A stretch of DNA of 64,000 nucleotides from Streptomyces cellulosae (GTDB lineage: Bacteria; Actinomycetota; Actinomycetes; Streptomycetales; Streptomycetaceae): assembly GCF_000721105.1 (NCBI RefSeq), contig NZ_JOEV01000028.1, forward strand, positions 115,300 to 179,299. The letters run 5' to 3'. The position numbers and the translations under genes are program-made. Positions 1 through 7,767 of this stretch are shown here, piece by piece. The notes under the pieces were generated by a model. It saw only the letters and a list, made by a program, of their open reading frames with translations. It had not been told where the DNA came from and ran no database searches. Each line of letters begins with the position of its first letter. Position 1 is the first letter of the stretch.

Positions 1-1185
1 CGCGGAGCAGCCGGACGGGATGGCCGCCGACTGCGCGAGAGTGTCGGTGGCGGCGGTGCCGTTGCCGTCGAGCCAGGCGTAGTACGAGCCTGAACGGGCC
101 TCCTGCCCGGTGGAGTTGGTGATGACGCCGCTCGTCGCCGTCCAGGTGCTCGCGCCGGACTCGAAGCCGGGGTTGCCGAGCAGCTGGGCGTCGGCGCAGG
201 AGGTTCCTCCGCCCCCGGTACCGCCCCCGTCGCCGCCGCCGCTCGCGCCGGACAGCCACTCGGTGGCGTTCAGGGCGAGGGCCGCGTTGGTGGCGCCGGT
301 GTCGTTCCAGCCGTCGTAGAGGGTGTTGCCCGACTGGCCGGTGCCGTCGTCGATGGGCGAGCTGTCGCCCCAGAAGGCGACGCGGCCGCTGCCGAAGGTA
401 CTGGTGGCGAAGAAGGCGCCGGTGTTGCCGGAGTAACCGCTGCGGTAGAGCAGGCCCTTGACGCCGGCGTTGTCGGCGGGCTTGAGCGTGGCGGTCGTGC
501 CGCTGGCGATGAGGCTCTTGGTGACCGTGCCGAAGGAACCGTGCAGCACCGGGTTGCCGCTGTCGCTGATGGCCGCCGGATAGCCGGAGCTGATGCTCAG
601 CGAGTCGATGGAGAAGCCGAAGGGGTCGGTCGAGTCGACGCTGTTGTCGCTCATCAGGTCGTTGAGGATCTCGACCGCGTCCTCGCCGTCGTTGTTGCGG
701 TCGGCGCCCGTGTGGTCGGAGATCATGAACAGACCTCCGCCGTTCTTCACGAAGTTCATGATCGCGGTCTTCTCCGCCGTGGTGAACAACGTGTTCGGTT
801 CCGGCAGGACCAGGGTGTCGAAGTTCGACAGGTCGGTCGCCGAGGAGCCGCCGTAGCTGAGACCGGCGCCCGAGGGCAGCGTCTTGAGGCTGTAGTCGCC
901 GGTCTTCTGCAGGGCGACGCCCCAGGAGGACAGCGCGCCGGTCCAGTCGGACTCCGCGGACGGCGAGGGGTCCTGGCCGAGCGGGTCGGGCTGGCTGGTG
1001 GAGACGATCCAGTCGGCGTTGCCGGCCGTCTCGGCGTGGGCGTTGTCGAACAGGATGCGGTGGGGAGTGGCCGCGTGCGCGGATGTCGCGGTGACGGCTG
1101 TCTGGACGGTGACGCCTGCGGCCAGCAGGCCGAGCGCGGCGAGAACGGTTCCGAGTCTGGCGCGGGACAGGATGAGTCCGGGCAT
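1..1185 (-). CDS. Secreted protein, GATase-like fold plus C-terminal binding module (partial)
   Basis: The gene runs off the left edge; 395 codons are visible. The ATG at 1185 has GGAGG eight bases upstream. Residues 1 to about 35 form a signal peptide ending near SAHAAT. The next ~230 residues contain 'FDTLVLPEPNTLF' and 'GGGLFMISDHTGADRNNDGE', which resemble the ThuA/DUF4350 class of glutamine-amidotransferase-like folds, probably non-enzymatic here. A Gly/Thr linker around residues 315-330 leads into a beta-rich segment starting 'SCADAQLLGNPGFESG', typical of carbohydrate-binding modules. I infer an extracellular protein that may bind polysaccharide; no catalytic activity is assigned. It is not coupled to a neighbour inside the window. 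Confidence 0.75.
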   Translation of the reverse strand, partial: MPGLILSRARLGTVLAALGLLAAGVTVQTAVTATSAHAATPHRILFDNAHAETAGNADWIVSTSQPDPLGQDPSPSAESDWTGALSSWGVALQKTGDYSLKTLPSGAGLSYGGSSATDLSNFDTLVLPEPNTLFTTAEKTAIMNFVKNGGGLFMISDHTGADRNNDGEDAVEILNDLMSDNSVDSTDPFGFSIDSLSISSGYPAAISDSGNPVLHGSFGTVTKSLIASGTTATLKPADNAGVKGLLYRSGYSGNTGAFFATSTFGSGRVAFWGDSSPIDDGTGQSGNTLYDGWNDTGATNAALALNATEWLSGASGGGDGGGTGGGGTSCADAQLLGNPGFESGASTWTATSGVITNSTGQEARSGSYYAWLDGNGTAATDTLAQSAAIPSGCSA

Positions 1186-1467
1186 CCGGCGTACCTCCGT
1201 GGGGGTTGGGGAGACGATGCGGTGCGGGAACCGGACCTACACGCGTAGACAGTGGGCAGGTCTGCGCGCGTAGAGCATCGGCCGTACGAGGGTCCGCGCG
1301 GCCGAATATTTGAACCGTACATGGCAACGCAGGGCCGGAACAGGGATCCTCTCACCGCCGGACCAGACGTTGACCATGCCTTGGCCAGGGGTTGGCGCGC
1401 AGGCGGACTGTCCCTGCCCCCAAGGGGCATAAGCACTGGTGCGGGGTCTTGACGAAGAGGGGCGGAG
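1186..1467. other. Divergent intergenic region, 282 bp
   Basis: This spacer separates two divergent genes and must hold both promoters. It has no credible open frame. A short AT-richer patch (GAATATTTGAAC, about 1303-1314) stands out from the GC-rich background. I could not assign -10/-35 boxes with confidence. Confidence 0.4.
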
Positions 1468-1731
1468 ATGGAGATCGACGGCATCATCAGTGCCATCATC
1501 ATCGGCATCGTCATCGGTGTCCTGGGCCGGCTCGTGGTCCCGGGGCGCCAGCGCATCGGCATCCTGTGGACGATCGCCGTCGGCATCGTCGCCGCGCTGA
1601 TCGGCTCGGCGATCGCCGGCGCCTTCGACGTGGCCGACACGAACGGCGTGGACTGGATCGAGTGGCTCATCCAGATCGGCCTCGCCGCTCTGGGCGTGAG
1701 CGCGCTGGACCGCTCGCGGGCCCGCCGCTGA
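1468..1731 (+). CDS. GlsB/YeaQ/YmgE-type small membrane protein
   Basis: An 87-residue protein with three hydrophobic segments (about residues 5-22, 32-52 and 64-79). The glycine-rich helix pattern 'GIVIGVLGRLVVPG' near the N-terminus is the hallmark of the transglycosylase-associated GlsB/YeaQ/YmgE family, which is linked to general stress. The length is normal for the family. The ATG follows AGGGG at a 6-base spacing. It lies alone, divergent from the secreted gene to its left and convergent with the acetyltransferase to its right. The membrane location is clear from sequence; the molecular role is unknown even for the family. Confidence 0.85.
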   Translation: MEIDGIISAIIIGIVIGVLGRLVVPGRQRIGILWTIAVGIVAALIGSAIAGAFDVADTNGVDWIEWLIQIGLAALGVSALDRSRARR

Positions 1732-1782
1732 GGCGCGCGCCGCGCGCGTTACGGAAGACCGGGGGACACAGCAGACAGAAGA

Positions 1783-1810
1783 CGGCGCGTCGGCGGGAGC
1801 CGGCGCGCCG
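1783..1810. terminator. Hairpin between convergent genes
   Basis: The arms CGGCGCG (1783-1789) and CGCGCCG (1804-1810) flank a 14-base loop, 52 bases after the stop of the GlsB-like gene and before the end of the convergent acetyltransferase gene. There is no T tract, as is common in Streptomyces. It could serve either strand. Confidence 0.35.
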
Positions 1811-1956
1811 TGCGCGCGTGATGGGCGTACTTCCCTCGGTCGGCGCTGCAGCGTGGCGCCTTGGTGGCGGGGGCGCGAGACCGGCAGGCCGATGTCCGCG
1901 GCAGAGAGGGACGAGGGAGGAGGGAGTCCAGCCGTACGCCTCGACCGGTGACGAGG

Positions 1957-2733
1957 CTACGCGCCGTGGATGTACGGCATCGTCGTGCTCAGCGGCTGGA
2001 AGCCGAGGCGTTCCAGGATGGGGCGGCTCTGGGCGGAGGCGTCGACCTGAAGATAGCGGTAGCCGCGGTCGAGGGCGGCGCGGGCCCGGTGTGCGACGAG
2101 CGCGCGGTAGATGCCCCGGCCGCGCCAGCCCTCGACGGTGCCGCCGCCCCACAGGCCGGCGAACCGGGTGCCGGGGACGAATTCCATACGGGCGGCGCTC
2201 ACCGGTGTGTCCCCGTCCAGCGCGACCACGGCGACGACGGAGTCCGGATCCTCCGTCAGCCGCGCGAGCAACTGGTGCCGCAGCCGGGAACTGTCGGTGC
2301 CGAACGCCTTGGCGTGCACGTCGGCGACGAGGTCGACGCCGGCCCGGTCCGTGACCGGCAGGAAGCGGATGCCCTCGGGAGGGCCGGCGTCCAGGGGCAG
2401 ATCGGCGACCTCGCCGATCATCAACGTCTCCTCGGGCTCGGGAGTGAAACCGGCGGCTTTGAGCCGCTGCCCGAGGTCCACGGGCAGGTCGTGTCCGTAG
2501 AGCTTCCACTCGAAGGCGAGGCCCAGCGCGTGGTAGTGGGCGATCTGCTCGGCGATCGCCGCGTCGGCGGACGAGTCGTCGAGGTCGGACCAGACCACAC
2601 CGTTCCAGCCCAACGCCGAGGAGACCTGGCGGACCACCTGCCCCACCCGCTCGATCCGGGCACCTGGGTCGCCCGCCTGCGCTCCCTCACGCATGTCCCG
2701 GTCGTACAGGGCGAGTACCGCGGTGTGATCCAT
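1957..2733 (-). CDS. GNAT-family N-acetyltransferase
   Basis: A 258-residue protein from the ATG at 2733, which has GGAG seven bases upstream; an ATG 14 codons earlier has no such site. The C-terminal half (about 135-258) shows the GNAT core: 'SVVAVVALDGDTPVSAARMEFVPG' (beta strands 2-3), then an acetyl-CoA loop around 'GGTVEGWRGRGIYRAL' (R/Q-x-x-G-x-G/A pattern) and 'HRARAALDRGYRYLQVDASAQSRPILERLGFQPL', the usual end of the fold. The N-terminal ~130 residues look like a degenerate GNAT half, so this may be a two-domain GNAT. The substrate is unknown. Confidence 0.8.
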   Translation of the reverse strand: MDHTAVLALYDRDMREGAQAGDPGARIERVGQVVRQVSSALGWNGVVWSDLDDSSADAAIAEQIAHYHALGLAFEWKLYGHDLPVDLGQRLKAAGFTPEPEETLMIGEVADLPLDAGPPEGIRFLPVTDRAGVDLVADVHAKAFGTDSSRLRHQLLARLTEDPDSVVAVVALDGDTPVSAARMEFVPGTRFAGLWGGGTVEGWRGRGIYRALVAHRARAALDRGYRYLQVDASAQSRPILERLGFQPLSTTMPYIHGA

Positions 2734-3073
2734 GTGCTCACTCCACCACCCCTGAGGCCCCCGCGGCAACATCATTCAAGGCCGCGCGCGCTCAACGACA
2801 CCGACCCGCCACGTCGTTCGCATGCTCCGTCGATCACACGCTCCGTCGATCACCGCCGCGGGGCAGCCGCGCCGCGGACGCCCTCCGGCCGCGTGGTCGT
2901 ACTCGCGGTCGGTCCGTCCGCCCACGTTCCAGCACCCGGGCGCCGGCGCCTCACCACCCGCCCCCACCACACACACGCACCCCGCCGAGCCCGAGGGCCC
3001 CGGTCCAGCCCCCGCACGCGGCCCCTTGGCCTAGGCTCTGCCGGAGATCATGCCAAGAGGAGGGGCGTACGCC
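2734..3073. other. Divergent intergenic region with a 16-bp-period direct repeat
   Basis: The 340-bp spacer between the acetyltransferase and the deaminase has no credible gene. It contains two identical 14-mers, GCTCCGTCGATCAC, at 2824-2837 and 2840-2853 (period 16). Direct repeats between divergent genes can be regulator sites, but nothing links these to a known protein. Confidence 0.4.
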
Positions 3074-3559
3074 ATGGTCGTGCAGGACGCCGAACTGCCC
3101 CATCTGCGCCGTTGCGTGGAGCTCGCGGCACAGGCGCTGGAGGCCGGGGACGAGCCGTTCGGTTCCGTGCTGGTGGGCGCGGACGGCAGCGCGCTCGCCG
3201 AGGACCACAACCGGGTGGCCTCCGGCGACCGCACCCGGCACCCCGAGTTCGAGCTGGCGCGCTGGTCGGCGGCCCGGCTGACGCCCGAGGAGCGGGCCGC
3301 GGCGACCGTCTACACGTCCGGCGAGCACTGTCCGATGTGCGCGGCCGCGCACGCCTGGGTGGGTCTGGGACGCATCGTGTACGTGGCCTCGTCCGCGCAA
3401 CTCGCCGAGTGGCTGGCCGAGTTGGGGGTGCCCGCGCCGCCGGTACGGACACTTCCGGTGCGGGAGGTGGCACCCGGAGTGGCGGTGGACGGCCCGGTGC
3501 CGGAGCTGGTCGAGGAGGTGCGCGCCCTCCACCGCCGGTTCCACGGCCGGGCCGGCTAG
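3074..3559 (+). CDS. Nucleoside/nucleobase deaminase (CDA fold)
   Basis: A 161-residue protein from the ATG at 3074, which has AGGAGG upstream; an ATG at 3050 would lie upstream of that site. It shows the zinc site of the cytidine/guanine deaminase superfamily: 'RHPEFELA' (an HPE version of the usual HAE) and 'SGEHCPMCAAA' (PCxxC-like CPMC). 'EAGDEPFGSVLV' is the substrate-side strand typical of guanine deaminase or TadA-like enzymes. The HPE variant leaves the ring specificity uncertain. It is cytoplasmic and monocistronic, divergent from a GNAT gene. Confidence 0.85.
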   Translation: MVVQDAELPHLRRCVELAAQALEAGDEPFGSVLVGADGSALAEDHNRVASGDRTRHPEFELARWSAARLTPEERAAATVYTSGEHCPMCAAAHAWVGLGRIVYVASSAQLAEWLAELGVPAPPVRTLPVREVAPGVAVDGPVPELVEEVRALHRRFHGRAG

Positions 3560-3955
3560 GCACCAGGTCGTGGGCGCAGGTGGCGTCGAACCGCGCACCG
3601 GCACGTGACCCGCGTGGAGCGGCGGATCCTGGGCGGGACGGACACGAGCCGGCGGCTGTTCCACGCGCAGCGCCGCGGCCGGACCAGGATCTGCAGGCCG
3701 TCCTGGCCGGGGCCGTCGGCGCGTGCCGGTGAACGTGGTGCACGCGGACGTCCGGGAGCGGGAGCTGCCGCGGTGTCGGCGCCCGGGGCATGACGCCGAA
3801 CCGTCGCCGGGTGCGGGGTGCGGGGTGCGGGGTGCGGGGTGCGGGGTAGGGCAGGTGCCGTGGTCCCGCTGGCCGGAGGCGTGCCCTGGGACGTCCGCCT
3901 ATCGTGATCGAGGGCGCCGCTTCCCGGTCCGCGACGGGCGCCTCTGGAGGCATGG
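3560..3955. other. Intergenic region without a supported gene
   Basis: These 396 bp separate the deaminase from the hydrolase. No frame has a recognisable protein or a good ribosome site. It ends with a heptad repeat (3811-3850) and the hydrolase ribosome site GGAGG near 3944. It may contain eroded coding sequence, but I could not identify any. Confidence 0.4.
3811..3850. repeat. Heptanucleotide tandem repeat GTGCGGG
   Basis: Five tandem copies of GTGCGGG are followed by a degenerate GTAGGG, about 100 bp upstream of the hydrolase start. It is a slippage-type microsatellite within otherwise featureless spacer. Confidence 0.85.
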
Positions 3956-5551
3956 ATGCTGGCCAAGCTGTCGGCGCGGCCCACGGCCCGGCGCCGCGCG
4001 ATCACCTCGGCGGCCGGACTGGCCCTGCTCGGCGCGGGGCTCCCGGCGACCGCGTCGCACGGCTCCGTACCGGATCTGTCGCGGTACTACCGCCAGAAGG
4101 TGGCGTGGGCGAAGTGCGAGGGCGTGGACATGCCCGCGGATCTCCAGTGCGGAAAGGTCACCGTCCCCCTGGACTACGCGCGACCGCGCGGGCCCACCCT
4201 CGACCTGGCGCTCGCCCGCTACCGGGCGACGGGAAGGTCACGGGGTTCGGTGCTGCTCAACTTCGGCGGGCCCGGTGGCCCGGGAGTCGCCGAACTCGCC
4301 GCGGGAGGCGACGACTTCATGGGTCTGACGAGGGACTACGACGTGGTGTCCTTCGACCCCCGGGGCGTCGGCCGCTCCTCGCCGGTCAGCTGCGGCGCCC
4401 GTACCGAGCTCCCCGTCCTGCTGACGGACGGGGAAACGGACATCACCGCCGATCCGCGGGCCGCGCTCAAGCGGGTACGCGAGTCGGCGGCCACCTGCGC
4501 GAAGCACGCCGGGCCCGTCCTGCCGTACATCGGCACGGTGAACGCCGCCCGCGACCTGGACGTGATGCGCCAGGCCCTCGGCGACAAGAAGCTCAACTAC
4601 CTCGGTTTCTCCTACGGGACCCGACTCGGCGCGGTGTACGCGGCCCAGTTCCCCGAGAAGGTCGGCCGGCTGGTGCTCGACGGTGTCGACACCCTCACCG
4701 AGCCGCTGTCCGAGCAGGGTGTGGCGGGCGCCGAGGGTCAGCAGAGGGCACTGGAGGACTTCGTCACCTGGTGTGCGAAGGACCTCGCCTGTCCGTTCGG
4801 CACCGACGCCCGTTCGGCGCGCGAGGCGGTCGTACGGCTGGTCGGGTCGCTTGACGAGGACCCGGTGCCGACGGACTTCGGCGAGGACTTCACCGGGCAG
4901 GACCTCGTCGGCGCCATCGGGCAGGCCCTCTACGGCGAGGAGTTGTGGCCCTTGTTGGAGCGGGCGCTCGCCTCGCTGGTCGAGGACGGGGACCCCGGGG
5001 CGCTCCTCGGTTTCTCCGGCGGCGGATCCGTCGTCCGGACGTCCGGCTCCAGGCCCGGTGCCAGGCCGGGCGGCGGTCTGGTCGACCAGGAGGACGTGCC
5101 GCTCGACAATCTTCCGTCGGCGCTGATGGCGATCAACTGCGCGGACGATCCCGACCGTCCCGGCGCCGACCGGATCACCCGTGACCTCGGCCGGCTGCGC
5201 GCCGCGTACGAGGAGGCCTCCCCCGTCTTCGGCCGCTACCGGCTCACCGAGTATCTGATGTGCTTCGGCCGTCCCAAGGGCACCGACTTCATCCGTGAGA
5301 AGGTGCGGGACGTACGCGCGCCGAAGATGCTCCTCGTGGGCACCCGCGGCGATCCGGCGACGCCGTACCGCTGGACCGTGGAGACGGCCGAACGGCTCGG
5401 CGACTCGGCCGTGGTGCTCGACAACAGGGCCGAGGGACACACGGGGTACTCCTCCTCCAAGTGTGTGCACCGGAACGTCGACGCGTTCCTGTTGTACGGC
5501 TCGCTCCCGCCGGACGGCAGCTCCTGCGGCCCGGAGGGCGACCGCGACTGA
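3956..5551 (+). CDS. Secreted alpha/beta-hydrolase, TAP-type peptidase
   Basis: A 531-residue protein resembling the secreted tripeptidyl aminopeptidase family of Streptomyces. Residues 1-35 form a signal peptide with an RRR-containing basic start. The hydrolase core carries the oxyanion loop 'LNFGGPGGPG', the nucleophile elbow 'GFSYGTRLG' (Ser219), Asp466 in 'GTRGDPATP' and His495 in 'AEGHTGY'; these last residues belong to the TAP-like C-terminal domain. A near C-terminal Cys pair ('SSKCVH', 'GSSCGP') is also usual. The start at 3956 sits five bases after GGAGG. I infer release of N-terminal tripeptides outside the cell. The exact peptide preference is unknown. Confidence 0.9.
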   Translation: MLAKLSARPTARRRAITSAAGLALLGAGLPATASHGSVPDLSRYYRQKVAWAKCEGVDMPADLQCGKVTVPLDYARPRGPTLDLALARYRATGRSRGSVLLNFGGPGGPGVAELAAGGDDFMGLTRDYDVVSFDPRGVGRSSPVSCGARTELPVLLTDGETDITADPRAALKRVRESAATCAKHAGPVLPYIGTVNAARDLDVMRQALGDKKLNYLGFSYGTRLGAVYAAQFPEKVGRLVLDGVDTLTEPLSEQGVAGAEGQQRALEDFVTWCAKDLACPFGTDARSAREAVVRLVGSLDEDPVPTDFGEDFTGQDLVGAIGQALYGEELWPLLERALASLVEDGDPGALLGFSGGGSVVRTSGSRPGARPGGGLVDQEDVPLDNLPSALMAINCADDPDRPGADRITRDLGRLRAAYEEASPVFGRYRLTEYLMCFGRPKGTDFIREKVRDVRAPKMLLVGTRGDPATPYRWTVETAERLGDSAVVLDNRAEGHTGYSSSKCVHRNVDAFLLYGSLPPDGSSCGPEGDRD

Positions 5552-5566
5552 CGTGTCCCCGGACGC

Positions 5567-5724
5567 TGCTGGGTGATGCCCGGCTCGTCGTGCACCGCGA
5601 ACAGGGCGCCGAGCTGGGCCGTGGTGACCCCGGCGGCGGCCAGACAGCGCCGGTCCGCGACCGTGCGCAGTCGGTGCGCGGCCTGCTGCAGGAGGAAGAA
5701 CAGGCGCTCGTCGGGCTCGGACAT
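5567..5724 (-). pseudogene. MarR-family regulator, N-terminal remnant
   Basis: The frame begins at the ATG at 5724 with 'MSEPDERLFFLLQQAAHRLR' and continues 'TVADRRCLAAAGVTTAQLGALFAVHDEPGITQQ', the first two helices of a MarR protein. Homology stops after about 52 residues, just where the winged helix should begin, and the frame then runs antisense into the convergent hydrolase gene. The DNA-binding domain is therefore missing. The fragment is divergent from a PaaI thioesterase, and the palindrome between them (5761-5784) is intact. I infer that a deletion joined the end of the hydrolase gene to the middle of this regulator. Some unusual shorter protein remains possible but could not bind DNA as a MarR. 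Confidence 0.7.
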
Positions 5725-5760
5725 GGGCCGATCTTGACAGAGGCGGCAGACCCGCGCCCC

Positions 5761-5784
5761 CCTCACTTCACCAGTGAAGTGAGG
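5761..5784. promoter_or_regulatory. Palindromic MarR-type operator
   Basis: Perfect 11-base arms CCTCACTTCAC and GTGAAGTGAGG are separated by two bases. The site lies between the MarR remnant and the thioesterase, overlapping the region just upstream of the thioesterase GTG. Size, symmetry and location fit the operator of the neighbouring MarR gene. Confidence 0.7.
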
Positions 5785-5790
5785 CTTCCC

Positions 5791-6323
5791 GTGAACGAGG
5801 CTCCCGGCCTGCCGCTCGCCCGGAAGATCCTGGCGGCGCAGCCCTTCAGCGCCCTGCTCGGCGCCCGGCTCACCGCCTTCGGCGGCGGCGAGGCGATCCT
5901 GGAACTGGACATCCGCGACGACCTGCTCCAGCAGTACGGCTACGTGCACGGCGGCGTGCTCGGCTACGCGGCGGACAAGGCACCGACCTTCGCCGCGGGT
6001 CCGATGGTCGACGCCCGGCTGGTCACCGCCGGTTTCACCATCGACCACCTGGGCCCGGCCGAGGGTGACGTGCCGCGCGCCCACGCCCGGGTGGTCCGGG
6101 CGGGCCGCACCCGCGTCGTCTGCCATGCGACCTGAGCACCGTCGAGGGCGAGGGAGCCGCGACCCTGCGCGCGGTGGCGCAGGGCACGATCGCCGCGCCC
6201 GCCGTGCCCGCCGTGCCGCCCACGGACCAGGCGGGCCAGGGGGCCGGACACGCCACCCCGCCGCACCCGAACCGAACCGATGGCCCCACCGGGATCACTC
6301 ACCGGATTGCCCCAAATGCCTGA
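5791..6323 (+). pseudogene. PaaI-type hotdog thioesterase with a frameshift
   Basis: The frame starts at GTG 5791 (GAGG six bases upstream) and shows a hotdog fold with the PaaI active-site stretch 'YGYVHGGVLGYAADKAPTFAAG'. It meets a TGA at 6133-6135 right after 'RTRVVCHAT'. The expected family continuation appears in another frame directly after: 'DLSTVEGEGAATLRAVAQGTIA', reading on to a stop at 6321-6323. One missing base between about 6121 and 6128 would restore 'VC-x-C-DLSTVEG'. This is a single-nucleotide deletion or a sequencing error. If read as is, the product lacks the last beta strand and is probably unstable. It was presumably controlled by the divergent MarR gene, now also broken. 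Confidence 0.75.
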
Positions 6324-6350
6324 TCCGCGAATCGGTCCTATGGTGCTGAT

Positions 6351-7448
6351 ATGGAGCCTGCACTCAGCCCCGCGACCCTCACCGAACTGCGCCGCCCGCG
6401 CCCCTATCCCGCGGTGTCCGTACTGACGCCCACGCACCGCCGCGAACCCGACAACGCGCAGGACCGGGTCCGGCTGCGCAACGTGGTGGCCGAGGCCAAG
6501 CGGCAGCTGGAGGCCGACCCCGCCGTCGCCCGGGAACGGCGCATGGACGTCGCCCGGCAGCTCGACCAGGCCCTCACCGAAGTCGACCTGGCGCACGCCG
6601 AGGACGGTCTGGTGATCTATGCCGCCCCGGGTGAGCACCAGGTGTGGTCGCTGGCCCGGCCGGTGCCCGAGCGCGTGGTCCTCTCGGACACCTTCCTGAC
6701 CCGCAACCTGGTCTCCGCGCAGGCCGCCGAACACACGTTCTGGGTGCTGTCGCTCTCCGCGGACCGCATCACCCTGTGGAGCGGCGGCACGGACCGGGTC
6801 ACCGAGGCCCACACCGGCGGCTTCCCGCTGGCCAGAAGCCGCGACAACTTCGACGCCGAACGCCAGGAGCGCATCGGCGACCTGCCCAGCACCTTCCGGG
6901 ACGAGGGCACCCGCCACTTCCTGCGCGAGGCGGACACCGCGATGAGCGCCGTCCTGCGCGACGACGAACGCCCCCTGTACGTCACCGGTGAGCCCGCCGC
7001 GCTCTCCCTCCTGGACGAGGTCGGCAGTGTCACCGAGGACGCCGTCCACGTCCCGCACGGCGGTCTCGCCCACGGCACCCCCGAGACCGTGTGGCAGGCG
7101 GTCCGGCCACTAGTCGACGCCGAGGTCCGCAGGAGCACCGACTCCGTGGCCCGCGAACTCGAATCGGCGCGTGGCCGCCGGGCCTTCGCGGCGGGCGTCG
7201 ACGAGCTGTGGCAGAGCGCCCGCGAGGGCCGCGTGCGCCTGCTGGCCGTCGAGGAGAACTACCGGGTCACGGTGCGCGACGACAGCGGCGACCACCTTGT
7301 CCCGGCGGTGAGCGGCGACCTCGACGGCCGCGAGGACATCGTGGACGAGATCGTCGAACAGTGCCTGGAGACCGGCGCCGACGTACGGTTCGTCCCGGAC
7401 GGGACCCTCCGCGACGCCGACGGGATGGCGGCCGTCCTGCGGTACTGA
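6351..7448 (+). CDS. baeRF-family protein (release-factor-like)
   Basis: A 365-residue protein that begins 'LRRPRPYPAVSVLTPTHRREPDNAQDRVRLRNVVAEAKRQL', the signature start of bacterial archaeo-eukaryotic-release-factor-like (baeRF) proteins, probably family 3, often mis-annotated as chemotaxis proteins. Later segments 'FWVLSLSADRITLWSG' and 'VHVPHGG...AFAAGVDELWQSAREGRVRLLAVEENY' match the following domains in order. No membrane or signal segment is seen. Family members are thought to act on ribosomes or stalled translation, but no function is proven. The length is normal. It starts 27 bases after the thioesterase remnant and is followed by the GACCGC-GG-GCGGTC hairpin at 7447-7460. Confidence 0.8.
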   Translation: MEPALSPATLTELRRPRPYPAVSVLTPTHRREPDNAQDRVRLRNVVAEAKRQLEADPAVARERRMDVARQLDQALTEVDLAHAEDGLVIYAAPGEHQVWSLARPVPERVVLSDTFLTRNLVSAQAAEHTFWVLSLSADRITLWSGGTDRVTEAHTGGFPLARSRDNFDAERQERIGDLPSTFRDEGTRHFLREADTAMSAVLRDDERPLYVTGEPAALSLLDEVGSVTEDAVHVPHGGLAHGTPETVWQAVRPLVDAEVRRSTDSVARELESARGRRAFAAGVDELWQSAREGRVRLLAVEENYRVTVRDDSGDHLVPAVSGDLDGREDIVDEIVEQCLETGADVRFVPDGTLRDADGMAAVLRY

Positions 7449-7767
7449 CCGCGGGCGGTCGTTCAAGGGCTGGGCGCGGGGCGATCCCCGTGTCACACTC
7501 CTAGAACACAATGCCGTCGAACACATAACTGAAACCGTGTCGACCCCTCGACGACCGGTCAAGTTCCGTGCAAAAACCACGACTTGACCCACTTGGTGCC
7601 GCACCCCGGGCGCCCGGCCCGTCCGCGCCGTGAAGACTGTGGCATATGCCAGAAGCACCACCGTATCGTGTGTTGCCAAATCCCTTACAGCCCGTGGCGG
7701 GCTGTGCAACAGTCGTTAACGGTCCTTCCATCCGCCTTGGTCGTACCGTCACGCATCGGAGTGCGTC
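7449..7767. other. Promoter region upstream of the SpoIIE phosphatase
   Basis: The 319-bp spacer has no credible gene. Its first part is less GC-rich than the surroundings (7500-7600). An inverted repeat ACAGCCCG-TGG-CGGGCTGT lies at 7687-7705, about 60 bp upstream of the phosphatase start, and is a candidate operator. The hairpin GACCGC-GG-GCGGTC at 7447-7460, directly after the baeRF stop, may terminate the upstream gene. Confidence 0.45.

Noticed and set aside
1861..3732. A 623-codon plus-strand frame across the acetyltransferase and deaminase
   Set aside because: It has no recognisable domain, reads antisense to the GNAT gene and out of frame with the deaminase gene.
7447..7460. GACCGC-GG-GCGGTC resembling the LacI operator at 41599
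   Set aside because: It lies at a stop codon of the baeRF gene and is more likely a small terminator hairpin; the centre differs from the LacI sites.
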